This document shows, one piece after another, positions 41,216 to 52,100 of a stretch of DNA of 64,000 nucleotides. Source of the stretch: Symbiodinium natans (taxonomy: Eukaryota > Sar > Dinophyceae > Suessiales > Symbiodiniaceae). How positions within the stretch are numbered: position 1 is the stretch's first letter; each line of letters starts with the position of its first letter. Location: positions 1,039,389-1,103,388 of the forward strand of contig CAJNDS010002746.1 in the NCBI GenBank assembly GCA_905221605.1, in the 5' to 3' direction. Both the position numbers and the translations under genes were made by a program. The notes under the pieces are model-generated. The model had not been told where the DNA came from. It saw nothing but the letters and a program-made list of their open reading frames with translations, and did no database searches.

Positions 41216-41547
41216 AAACCGGGGACCTAACTCTAGGCTTAGGACAGTCTTAGGGTGGTGGGTTGAGGGTTTAGGGTTTTGGATGTAGGGTTTAGGATTG
41301 AGGGTTTGAGGTTTAGGGACTCATCCTCATCCCGAATCCCGTGCCTGAAGAAAGAAACACTCCCTGGGCCTCTGCACTGTTGCCGTCGCAGCCTCCTGCA
41401 TCATCACATGAACTGTACACCACGCCAGATTTAAGTGCAGCTCTAAGCCCTAAACCCTAAACCCTAAAACCCTAAACCCTAAACCCTAAACCCGAAACCC
41501 TAAACACTAAACCCTAAACCCTGAACCCCAAACCCTAAACCCTAAAC

Positions 41548-41695
41548 CCAACCTCTTAAGGGTTTCGGGCTTAGGTTGCTTTATCTCGGTTGCGGTCCGG
41601 GGCCTCGGGGCCCTACACCGGAAAGCTGCCCCCAGACCCCAACCGAGATTTGGCTAAAAGCAACCTAAGCCCGAAACCCTTAAGAGGTTGGGTTT
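41548..41695. mobile_element. Inverted-repeat element, about 148 bp
   Basis: The left arm contains CCTCTTAAGGGTTTCGGGCT and TAGGTTGCT; the right arm is its complement. Arms of about 34 bp, with weaker inner pairing (CTCGGTTGCGGTCCGGGG against CCAGACCCCAACCGAG). Lies between a CCCTAAA array and a TTTGGGG/TTTAGGG array. Confidence 0.75.
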
Positions 41696-42504
41696 GGGGA
41701 TTGGGGTTTGGGGTTTGGGGTTTGGGGTTTAGGGTTTAGGGTTTAGGGTTTAGGGTTTAGGTTTTAGGGTTTAGGGTTTAGGGTTTAGGGTTTAGGGTTT
41801 GAGGTTTTAGGGTTTAGGGCTTAGGGCTTACGACTTTATGTTTCGGGTTTAGGGTTTAGGGTTTACCAATTCTCAGCACGATCACCCTCTTTTGTATCCA
41901 CGCCGCGCCCCTCGCGCCCGTTCCTTTGTGCAGCTTCCCCTGTACAGGTTGGCTGACTCTGTGTAGCAGCCAGAAGGCCAAATGAGGGTTTCAAACCGAG
42001 ATGGTCCAGAATCGAACTTTTGGCAAACCCAGAACGACGACCCTGAGCCCTCGAATCGACAACCTGCAACCGACACCCTAAACCCTAACCCTGAATCAGA
42101 ACCATAGAACCCTAGAACCCCCCAGAACTCCAGGCCCTAAAGCCACTCAATGAAAAAAAACAGGTAAGAAAGGGCGGTGGCATGGGGGGACGGGGATGAT
42201 CCTGTTGCAGGCCCGGGGTTGAGATACTTCTTCGCCCTAAGCCCTAAGCCCTAAGCCCTAAACCCTAAACGCTAAACCCTAATAGCCGAATAACCTTATA
42301 ACCTTCTAACCAAATAATCCTCATAACCCTGATAACCCTTAAAACCCTTGAACCCTGAACCCGAACCCCCGAACCTGGAACCCGGACCGGACCCCGCAGA
42401 CGTAAACCCCAACAAGCCCTAATCCCTGAATAGATGAACCCTAAACCCTAAACCCTAAACCCTAAACCCTCAACCCTCAAAAACCTACACCCCTCGAAGT
42501 CTCG

Positions 42505-42572
42505 GAAACCCAAAGAAAGCGCCGAAGAGCAAAGCAGCCCGCGGCACTGTGCAGCTTTGGAGGCAGCCCCAG
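42505..42572 (+). CDS. Candidate plus-strand exon, lysine-rich
   Basis: Between CCAAAG and a GTATGG donor the plus frame reads KAPKSKAARGTVQLWRQPQ. Bracketed by CCCTAAA and TTTAGGG arrays. Could be part of a gene on the opposite strand to its neighbours. Confidence 0.28.
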
Positions 42573-42579
42573 GTATGGT

Positions 42580-42870
42580 GTTTAGGGTTTAGGGTTTAGG
42601 GTTTAGGGTTTAGGGTTTAGGGTTTAGGGTTTAGGGTTTAGGGTTTAGGGTTTAGGGTTTAGGGTTTAGGGTTTAGGGTTTAGGGTTTAGGGTTTAGGGT
42701 TTAGGGTTTAGGGTTTAGGTTAGGGTTTAGGGTTTAGGGTTTAGGGTTTAGGGTTTAGGGTTTAGGGTTTAGGGTTTAGGGTTTAGGGTTTAGGGTTTAG
42801 GGTTTAGGGTTTGGGGTTTGGGGTTTGGGATTTAGGGTTTAGGGTTGAGGGTTTAGGGTTTCCAAAACCC
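42580..42870. repeat. Telomere-type array (TTTAGGG)n
   Basis: About 38 units with one TTAGG slip and terminal TTTGGGG variants. Confidence 0.95.
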
Positions 42871-43156
42871 CTGTATAGAGTTTAGAAAACCCATGAACCC
42901 TAAACCTCGACGCTGCACCCTAAACTCAAAAACCGACCCCTGAACCAAGAAAGTGGCTTTTTGAGAATCCAGGTAGTTCGGGATGATGGAGAGATTGAAA
43001 AATTGTTTGGATATGGGGTCTGGGGATACGCCCTAGAGGGCTTAGGGTTTAGGGTTTGAGGTTTAGGGTTTAGATGGGTTTAGGGTTTGCGGGTTTTAGG
43101 GTTTAAGGTGTTAAGTGTTTGTATGCCCTGAGCCCTATCTCGCGTCAAGGGGTTGT

Positions 43157-43272
43157 AGACCCAAGAGCAACCCAGGAATAGAAAGGGGTGCCCTTTTTGG
43201 CTTAAAGAGGCTGATAAGGGAGCCTAAACCCTGCAAGAAGGAAATCAGGGCCTACTCCGGGTCCTAGGCTTC
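43157..43272. repeat. Dispersed repeat family B copy
   Basis: Full-length copy: GACCCAAGAGCAACCCAGGA to GGGCCTACTCCGGGTCCTAG. Confidence 0.72.
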
Positions 43273-43631
43273 TAGCGCGCAAGATCGTCCCCGAGGCCTC
43301 TTCGCACTAAAGCACCTCTGCCGCGAGCACCTGTGTTGGAGGTCGATGGTGAAAATCTTCGGTTGCTGGACAAGCCGGGCAAGAAGACAGGGCCTGGCTT
43401 AGGGTCTAGGAATGTATAGGGTTCGTAGGGTTTATAGGGTTTCTGGTGGGGTTTAAAGGGTTTATAGTGTGTTAGTGTTACAGGGTTTCTGGGGTTTATA
43501 GGGCTTGTAAAGGGGGTAGAGTTATTCGGGTTTCTAGGGGGATTATGGGGATTACGGCTTAGGGAAGGTTACTAGAATCCTTTTGGCTAGAACCACCCCA
43601 GGACTCGACGGAACCAAGAAAAATAAGTTGG

Positions 43632-43775
43632 AGTTTAGGGTTTAGGGTTTAGGGTTTAGGGTTTAGGGTTTAGGGTTTAGGGTTTAGGGTTTAGGGTTTA
43701 GGGTTTAGGGTTTAGGGTTTAGGGTTTAGGGTTTAGGGTTTAGGGTTTAGGGTTTAGGGTTTAGGGTTTAGGTCT
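43632..43775. repeat. Telomere-type array (TTTAGGG)n
   Basis: About 20 perfect units. Confidence 0.94.
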
Positions 43776-44087
43776 TAGGTTTCTCAATGTTTTACAACCA
43801 TCGGCCGCAAGGACTGCTCCGGTGTAGCAGCTGTGGTTTGGGGTTCAGGGAACCCTCAACCCTAAACCCGAAACCCTAAACCCTAAACCCGAAACCTTCA
43901 ACCCACAACCCTCAACCTTGAACCCCTTAACCCTCAACCCTAAAGGTTTAGAGTTCTCGGCCTCCCGGTTTGCTGCAGGGCTTACAGAGACCTGGGTTTA
44001 GGGTTTAGGGTTTACGGTTTAGGATTTAGGCTTAGGGCTCAGGGTTTAGGGCTCAGGGTTTTAGGGCTCAGGGTTTGGGTAGGCTTT

Positions 44088-44178
44088 TGCCCTGTCCACC
44101 CGCCGCGGCTGAAAATGGGCATCTCGATGCGCAGGCCGGGAAGAAAGAACCCGCTCACCGCGTGAAAGCGCAGGGTCT
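44088..44178 (-). CDS. Candidate exon, unassigned
   Basis: The minus frame reads TLRFHAVSGFFLPGLRIEMP and continues FSRGGWTGQK. Protein-like, but the flanking arrays are in the order normally seen inside introns. Confidence 0.33.
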
Positions 44179-44755
44179 ACCTGGCAGGAACATCGAACCC
44201 TAAACCCTAAACTCTAAACCCTAAACCCTGAAGCCTAACCCTAAACCCTAAACCCTAAACCCTGAACCCTGAACCCTGAGTCCTATAAAAGCACCCGAAA
44301 CCCCAGACCCTAAACCGCAACACCCAAAATCGCAGGCCTTCTGAAACGGTCACCAAAAAATGGCCCCAAGGCCATGTTTGAGGGTTGAGGGTGTTTAGGG
44401 TTTAGGGTTTAGGATTGAGGGACTTGAGGGTTCAGGGTTTAGGAGAGCTTCGGCTGCTGAGGGCCTGGGATGTTCACACTCCAAAACCCTACAGCCCTTA
44501 AATAATAAATCCTGAACCCTAAACCCTAAACCCTAAACCCTAGACCCTAAACCCTAAACCCTGAACCCTGAACCCTGAACTCGTGGTCGTTCAATGCTTC
44601 ACCCAGCTGATGACAAACATTAGCTGGCACACCGCTATGGGTCAGATTGACTCCAAGTCCGTGTCAACCCCACTAAACCCTAAACCCTGAACCCCGAACC
44701 CTAAACCCTTGCAACCCTTAACCCTGAACTTGAAACCCGAAGTCCTTGCAAGTCC

Positions 44756-44862
44756 AAACCCTTGCAACCCTTGCAACCCTTGCAACCCTTGCAACCCTTG
44801 CAACCCTTGCAACCCTTGCAACCCTTGCAACCCTTGCAACCCTTGCAACCCTTGCAACCCTG
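44756..44862. repeat. Tandem nonamer (CAACCCTTG)n
   Basis: Twelve nearly perfect nine-base units, CAACCCTTG. Translates to CNP or LQG runs, not a gene. Confidence 0.95.
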
Positions 44863-45194
44863 TAACCCTAAACCCTCAACCCTCATCCCTGCTCCCTGTC
44901 GGGGCCTCTCGACAGCCTCACCCAAGTGGCGAGGCAGGCGAAAGGCGGCAACTCTGCAAGCGGCCTTGGATCAGCTTCAGGTCAGGAGTCCCTTGTTTCT
45001 GATGTCATAAAGCCCTTTTATATAAGCAGTAGGGGGTAGGGTCTAGGGTCTAGGGTCTAGGGTCTAGGGTTTAGTGTTTAGGGTTTAGGGTTCAGGGTTC
45101 AGGGTTCAGGGTTTAGGGCTTAGGGTTTAAGGTTTAGGGTTAGGGCTTGGGGTTTAGCGTTACCCTGAACGAGGGACCCCTGCGCTACTGCAGA

Positions 45195-45229
45195 TTTCAG
45201 AGATCCCAGAGACAGGCGGGGCAACGCGG
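45195..45229 (+). CDS. Candidate plus-strand microexon
   Basis: Acceptor CTACTGCAG and donor GTAGGT enclose ISEIPETGGAT. Strong splice signals but very short. Confidence 0.25.
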
Positions 45230-45339
45230 TAGGTCTCGGGACGGCTTTTAAGAGCTCTGGCGAGTGAAGAAAGCAGGACACCCTTTTCACCTAAAACCTA
45301 AACCCTGAACCCTACCCTAAACCCCAAACCCCAAACCCC

Positions 45340-45510
45340 AAGCCCTAAGCCCTAAGCCCTAAGCCCTAAGCCCTAAGACCTAAACCCTAAACCCTAAACC
45401 CTAAACCCTAAACCCTAAGCCCTAAGCCCTAAGCCCTAAGCCCTAAGCCCTAAGCCCTAAGCCCTAAGCCCTAAGCCCTAAGCCCTAAGCCCTAAGCCCT
45501 AAGCCCTAAA
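45340..45510. repeat. Variant blocks (CCCTAAG)n around CCCTAAA
   Basis: A CCCTAAG block, six CCCTAAA units, then thirteen CCCTAAG units. Confidence 0.93.
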
Positions 45511-45919
45511 CAACAACAAACAAGAAACAACTCTGGATGCGTCTCAGAGCAGCTGCATAGCTCAGGCGCCACGTCGAGGATCTATGCAGACGCCTGGGCC
45601 TTTGCCAACAGACGAGGTTGAGGCCGTTCTTGGGGTTTGGGGTTTGGGGTTTGGGGTTTGAGGTTTGGGGTTGGGGGTTGGGGGTTGGGGGTTGGGGGTT
45701 TGGGGTTGGGGGTTTGGGGTTTGGGGTTTGGGGTTTGGGGTTTGGGGTTTAAGGCTAGGGTTTCGGGGTTGGAGTTAAGTTTTTTGGTGCCTTTAGGATG
45801 TAGGGTTGAGAGTTTAGGGCATTTAAGATGAAGGACTTTGGCCGCTGAGGGAGTCGGCCTGGCCACAAAAGTGAAGGGCACTTTGCAGAGCCTTCGAGGG
45901 TTTAGGTGTTGAGGCTGGT

Positions 45920-46235
45920 TTTGGGGTTTAGGGTTTAGGGTTTAGGGTTTAGGGTTTAGGGTCTAGGGTCTAGGGTCAAGGGTCAAGGGTCAAGGGTCAA
46001 GGGTCAAGGGTCAAGGGTCAAGGGTCAAGGGTCAAGGGTCAAGGGTCAAGGGTCAAGGGTCAAGGGTCAAGGGTTTAGGGTTTAGGGTTTAGGGTTTAGG
46101 GTTTAGGGTTTAGGGTTTAGGGTTTAGGGTTTAGGGTTTAGGGTTTAGGGTTTAGGGTTTAGGGTTTAGGGTTTAGGGTTTAGGGTTTAGGGTTTAGGGT
46201 TTAGGGTTTAGGGTTTAGGGTTTAGGGTTTAGAGG
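45920..46235. repeat. TTTAGGG array with internal (GGGTCAA)n block
   Basis: TTTAGGG units, two GGGTCTA, about fifteen GGGTCAA (45971-46073), then more than 20 TTTAGGG. Confidence 0.95.
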
Positions 46236-46425
46236 GCCTGCAGGACATGACCCCTAAACGGCAGCCTTGAATGGCGATTCCTGGGCTTGCTGTTGGGGCT
46301 TCGGGACTTCGGGGCTTCATGACCATGGGGGACTTTGGGGTTTAGGGTTTAGGGTTTAGGGTTTAGGGTTTAGGGTTTAGGGTTTAGGGTTTAGGGTTTA
46401 GGGTTTAGGGCTTAGCGTTTAGGTG

Positions 46426-46512
46426 TGCACGGTGTAGCAGGTCCTGAACTTCCAGTACTTTCAGGTCCTTCTCCCTGAAATTGCCTTCGGATCCGTCCGG
46501 AAAGTCCCGTCA
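46426..46512 (-). CDS. Candidate exon, charged helical segment
   Basis: The minus frame reads DFPDGSEGNFREKDLKVLEV and continues QDLLHRAH. Balanced composition with an amphipathic helix, the most protein-like island of the 41-49 kb stretch. No family. Confidence 0.4.
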
Positions 46513-46519
46513 AGCCGAT

Positions 46520-46615
46520 GCCCTAAACCCTAAACCCGAAACCCTAAACCCTAAACCCTAAACCCTAAACCCTAAACCCTAAACCCTAAACCCTAAACCC
46601 TAAACCCTAAACCGG
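46520..46615. repeat. Telomere-type array (CCCTAAA)n
   Basis: About 13 units with one CCCGAAA. Confidence 0.93.
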
Positions 46616-46714
46616 TGGGGGGGAGGGATTCCTATAGTCCCGGTATTAAGTAGGGTGGGAGACCCTCGCACAACGATGCCGCCGGCGCCCGGGCAAGGAA
46701 GCAACTCAGGGCCA

Positions 46715-46905
46715 ATAGGGTTTAGGGTTTAGGGCTTAGGGTTTAGGGTTTAGGGTTTCGGGTTCAGGGTTCAGGGTTCAGGTTTTACGGTTTAGGGTTT
46801 AGGGTTTAGGGTTTAGGGTTTAGGGTTTAGGGTTTAGGGTTTAGGGTTTAGGGTTTAGGGTTTAGGGTTTAGGGTTTAGGGTTTAGGGTTTCATGTTTAG
46901 GGTTT
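46715..46905. repeat. Telomere-type array (TTTAGGG)n
   Basis: With GGGTTCA variants at its left end. Both flanks carry the same non-repeat words AAGGAAGCAACTCAGGGCCA (46697 and 46913), suggesting a local duplication of the flanking sequence around the array. Confidence 0.85.
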
Positions 46906-47048
46906 GCAGGCCAAGGAAGCAACTCAGGGCCACTTTTTGGGAGGGCTTGCAGGGTTTGATCGGGTCCCTAAACCCGAAACTCGCTACACCCTAAGCCCCA
47001 AACCCTCTACCCTAAACCCTAAACCCTAAACGACACACAACAGGGCGT

Positions 47049-47108
47049 GAGACCTCGATCTGGCGGGCCTGCGGGAAGGCGCCTGCGCCGAGCACAACTT
47101 AGGAGCCT
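47049..47108 (-). CDS. Candidate exon, unassigned
   Basis: A bracketed island (CCCTAAA / TTTAGGG) with CACAG or GCGCAG acceptors and a GTCTCA donor. One frame reads AFPQARQIE. Confidence 0.3.
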
Positions 47109-48235
47109 GTGGGGTTTAGGGTTTAGGGTTTAGGGTTCGGGGTTTGGGGTTTAGGGTTTCGGGCTTGGGGTTTAGGGTTTAGGGTTTAGGGTTTGAACGT
47201 TCCCGGGTTCAGGGTTGAGGGTTTAAGGGTATAGGGTCGAGTCGCACAGGGTGAAGTTTGGCCGTATGCGAACATGTCCCTAGTGGGGGCACTGGGATCT
47301 ACGCCATCGGACCAGATGACCCCTAAACCCGAAACCCTAAACCCTAAACCCTAAACCCCAAACATAAACCCGAATTAGCCTCCGGCAGCACACCCTAAAA
47401 GACAACCCTAAAAACCTATCATTTCCGTCAGTTTAGGGTTTAGGGTTTTAGGATTGAGGGTTTAGTGTTGAGGGTTTCCAAGCTCCTCCTGCACGAGACA
47501 AGCTCAACCGTGCAAAGCCCTCACCCCTAAAACATCCCAGAACAGACCCCACAAGCCCTTAGTAGCCCAGCAACCATATAATAATTAGGGCACCCTTTCT
47601 GGGGTTGGCTATTTTACAAGGGAACCCATACAAAAAAAAGGGCAAAGGGTACCACTGGGCTACCAAGCGCAGCGCCCCAAACACCGACAGAGTGACAGGC
47701 CCTCAGTCTCCTCTAGAGGGCTTAAACGCCAAAACCCCTCGCCCCTCAAATCAGACAACTTCCGAAGGCCGCCTTTCAAACCCTAAACCCTAAACCCTCC
47801 CTAAACCCTAAACCCTAGACCCTAAACCCTAAACCACCCCCCCCCCCCCCCCGGTCCCCCCCCCTTAAACCCTTTCGCCGGCCTCGAGCTTTGCCTCGAG
47901 TCATCTCCGCTTCGATCCTTGGGGCACTCAGGGATTTTTGGGGATTAGGGTTTAGGGTTTGGGGTTTGGGGTTTAGGGTTTAGGTTTTAGGGTTTAGGGT
48001 TTAGGGTTTGGGGTTTGGGGTTTGGGGTTTTGGCGTTTGGGGTTTAGGGCTTATTTTGGGGCTTTTGGGGGGTTTTGGGGCTTTGATTCGGGGCTTTGGG
48101 GGTGCGGGGTCCGTAGTCTGTCTGGTTTAGGATTGAGTTCGTCCCTTCTGGCACGCAGCATCATATGCGGGCTGCGCACGCTTGCCGACATCAGACCTAG
48201 TCCACCCATGATCATCCCTCCTACTTTGCTCAAAT

Positions 48236-48347
48236 CCTAGACCCAAGACTAACCTAGGAACAGCAAGTGCGCCCTTTGTGGTTTAAAAGGGATTCATAAG
48301 GGAACCTAAACCCAAAAAAAGTGAAATAAGGGCCTACCCTAGCCCTA
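48236..48347. repeat. Dispersed repeat family B copy
   Basis: AGACCCAAGACTAACCTAGG to AAATAAGGGCCTACC. Confidence 0.7.
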
Positions 48348-48542
48348 AATCCTATACACCCTAAGCCTAAACCCTAAAACGAAGGAAAAAAGGGCCCACT
48401 CTGGGTCCGTAAACCCTAAACCCTAAACCCTAAACCCTAAACCCTAACCCTAAACCCTAAACCCTAAATCCTAAACCCTAAACCCTAAACCCTAAACCCT
48501 AAACCCTAAACCCTAAACTCTGGTCCTAGCATCGATGCTCAC

Positions 48543-48622
48543 CCATTAACCGTACCACGAGGTCTCCTCTCCTTGATGCATGCTCGGCTCTAGCCACGCT
48601 GTGACGTGAGACGTTTCGACAG
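48543..48622 (-). CDS. Candidate exon, arginine-rich
   Basis: The minus frame reads CRNVSRHSVARAEHASRRGD then LVVRLM and ends at a GTGAGC donor. Bracketed by CCCTAAA and TAGGG-type arrays. Confidence 0.35.
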
Positions 48623-48824
48623 GAGAGCAGCTGATCAGAAAAGTGAGGGTCTAGGGTTTAGGGTTTAGGGTTTAGGGTTTAGGGTTTAGGGTTTAGGGTT
48701 TAGGGTTTAGGGTTTAGGGTTTAGGAAAACAAAAGGCCCCAATGCAGGAGCCTAAGCCATTTCCTAGATCATCCCGGCAAAAACACTCGATTGGGGGGTG
48801 TTTCCAAAAAAGGGCTCCCTAAAC

Positions 48825-48965
48825 CCTAAACCCTAAACCCAAAAAACCCTAAACCCTAAACCCTAAACCCTAAACCCTAAACCCTAAACCCTAAACCCTA
48901 AACCCTAAACCCTAAACCCTAAACCCTAAACCCTCAACTCCAACCCTCAACCCTAAAACCCTAAA
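48825..48965. repeat. Telomere-type array (CCCTAAA)n
   Basis: About 17 units with short AAAA and CTCAA variants, downstream of the transporter stop. Confidence 0.92.
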
Positions 48966-49131
48966 CCCTCAACCCATTCTGGGGGTTCCCAAAAAGACAC
49001 CTTAGACTTTCGGGACCCGAGCCCTCATCTCTACCCTGATCTCGATGCCCCGACAGAAAGGGTACTTAGCACATAAACCCACGAGGCTCATTCAACACAA
49101 ACCTATAGACCCCAAACCCTAAACCCCTCCG

Positions 49132-49179
49132 TCAGACGCCGAGGCACTCTTCCAAGGTCTTCCCCTTGGTCTCTGGCAC
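49132..49179 (-). CDS. Transporter exon t17: C-terminus and stop
   Basis: Encodes VPETKGKTLEECLGV and TGA at 49134-49132. PETKGxTLEE is the standard C-terminal signature of sugar porters. The cytoplasmic tail is very short. Confidence 0.95.
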   Translation of the reverse strand: MPETKGKTLEECLGV

Positions 49180-52100
49180 CTTCGGGTCGTTTTCGGGTTT
49201 AGGGTTTAGGGTTCAGGGTTTCGGGTTTAGGGTTCAGGGTTCAGGGTTGGGGGTTCGGGTTTAGGGTTTAGGGCTCAGGGTGTAGCGCAGTTTAGTTTAG
49301 GGTTCAGGGTTTATAGGGCTAGGGTTTGCCGGCTGAAAGTGAGATCTTGCGCAGGCTCCTTGTGTAGCCTTCGATAACGCATTCAGATTCGGCCTTTTTG
49401 CCCCCGCGCGCCCCGTGAAGTGACAGATGACAACCACCCGGGTGCTCCTTAAACGAGGCTCACTAGTAATGAAGCCCCTACACGGTAAAGAATCCCCAAA
49501 TCCCTAAGCCCCTCAACACCTCAACCCCCACCCTCCCCCTAAACCCTAAACCCTAAACCCTAAACCCTAAACCCTAAACCCCAAACCCCCTGAAACCGAG
49601 AACTCTCTGAGAAACGGCCACGCCACAACGCCAGCCACAAAGGCGAAGCTCAGCAACGCCAGCGCGAGGTAGCCTTGGTAGCCCAATACCCAAATTATTA
49701 TAAAGGCACCCTTTTTGGGGTTTAGGGTTTAGGGTTTAGGGTTTCGGGTTTAGGGTTCAGGGTTCAGGGTTTAGGGTTTAGGGTTTAGGGTTTAGGGTTT
49801 AGGGTTTAGGGTTTCGGGTTTCGGGTTTCGGGTTTCCGACCCTGCACGCGGGGGGGGGAGGACCCGCCACCCGCACCCCCCCCCCACGCCCCCCCAACCC
49901 CCCCCCACCCCCCCCCCCACCCTCCCCCCCCCCCCACCCCCCTACCCCCCACCCCTGTTTTTTTGGCCTGCTTGCCCCTTCCCCCCCCCCAAACGATTCA
50001 CAGAACTCTGCCGAGCAGGTCGGGATGATCTTCCATGCGAGCGGGTTTAGACCTCTCAACTATGCTCTAGCGGGGTCGGCGGCTTGAGCCGGAGGCTCTT
50101 AAATGTACGGTTGAACCAAAAAAAAGGGGGGAAAGGGTCCCACTGGGCTGCCAAGTAGCTGAAGAAGGTGCCCGAAGGCGTGAGTGCCTCGGTCGGGGTT
50201 GGCGGCTTGGGTTATTTGGGGAGAGGGTTTTGGGGGTCTCTAGGGTGTTTGGGGTTTAGGGTTTGTATAGGGCTTTGGGTTTAGGGTTTAGGATTTAGGG
50301 TTTAGGGTTTGAGGTTTAGGGTCAAGGGTTTAGGGTGTAGGGTTTAGGGTTCGGGGTTTGGAGTCTAGCGTTTAGGGTCTAGGGTTTATGGGGTTTAGGG
50401 TTTAGCGTCAAAAGGGTTTGTAGGGTCTAGGGTTTATGGGGTTTAGGCTTTAGGGTTTTAAGGTTAGGGTTTAGGATTTAGGGTTTGGGGTTTCGGGTCA
50501 AAGGGTTTCGGGTTTAGGGTCTAGGCTTTAGGTTAGGGTTTTAAGGTTTGGGGTTCAGGGCAGTTGTGGGGGTTTTGGGAGGGCTCTTGGGTCGAGGGTT
50601 TAGACCTTCATAACTTTGCCCAAGACCGGTTAAAGGCGCTTTCGAAGGGAGCCGCGCAAGAGGTCCCCGAACCCGAGGCCCAAAACCCAAAACCCTAAAC
50701 CCTAAACTCTAAACCCTACACCCTAAACCCTAAACCCTAAACCCTAAACCCAAAACCCTAAACCATAAACTCTAAACCCTAAACCCTAAACCCTAAACCC
50801 TAAACCCTAAACCCTAAACCCTAAACCCTAAACCCTAAACCCTGCGCAGCGCTCAGGGCTCAGGGTTTTTAAGGTCTTAGGACTTGTGGGTTGGGGTTTA
50901 GGGTCTGAACCCTTCTGAAGGGATTCGACTCTCCGAATCCTACTACCCTACTTTAGAGTAGACCCTGGAAAAAAGTATATGAAGTAGGGTATATACTTCT
51001 TGTACCCCCAAAAGGACACCAGGCATATACACTCACCAATATTAAAGAGGAACCTTCTCTACACTCACCAATAACGGCAATATGTACCCTGCTTCATACA
51101 CTTTCTAGGTAGAAGTAGCTAGAATAGGAACCCAGAACCAAAAAGGTATGAAAGTACAGTACTCCAAAACCCAGACTACCCTGTGAGTGCAACCCCTACA
51201 TGTACCTCCCTCTACATCCAAGTGGCGCTGTAAACCCGAAACCCTACACCCTACACCCTAAACCAAGCCCTAAACCCTAAACCCTAACCCCCCCCCCCCC
51301 CCCCCCCCCTTCCACCCTCCAAGAAAACCCACGAGCCCAGCCACTTTCATCAGCGCCGTCTGGCAAAGAGTCATCAGGATGTTCGAGCCGAAGTTCACCT
51401 GCGCTGGGCCAGGGCTGGGAGGGGTTGAGGGTTTAGAGTTTAGGGTTTAGGGTTTAGGGTCCAGGGTCTAGGGTCCAGGGTTTAGGGTTTAGGGTTTAGG
51501 GTTTAGGGCTAGGGTTTAGGGTTTAGGGTTTAGGGAGCGGGGGTTCTTGGGATTCGGATAGCTTTCAAACCCGGTAAACCCCATAAATCCTAAGCCCTAA
51601 AGGCTCCGCAGATGAATCGCGTCTTCATTTTTCTGATTCACAACATCAGGTGTTTCACTACCCTGAAACCTCAAATCCTAAAGCCTACACTCCGAAAAAA
51701 CAAGCAACACACAAAGACTAAACCAGCAAAACTCCAGAGCCCTAAAACCCCCCAAAACCCTAAACCCTAAACCCCAAACCCTAAACCCTAGACCCTGAAC
51801 CCCAAAAAACAACAGAACTCAACCCACCAACATCTGCCGAGTCGAGCCGCCATCGCCGCGGTGGACAGGGCCGAGCCCCGGACGCCCAAAGGGAAGATCT
51901 CCGAGATCCTTGGGGGCGTTTGGGGGCCTAGGATTTAGGGTTTAGGGGTTGAGGGTTTAGGGTTTAGGGGTTTAGGGGTTAGGGGTTAGGGTTTAGGTTT
52001 GGGGATTGGGGTTTGGGGTTTGGGGTTTGGGGTTTGGGGTTTGGGGTTTGGGGTTTGGGGTTTGGGGTTTGGGGTTTGGGGTTTGGGGTTTGGGGTTTGG

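Noticed and set aside
44642-45010. Frames with CNP, LQP, LQG or CKG repeats
   Set aside because: Translation of the nine-base CAACCCTTG array.
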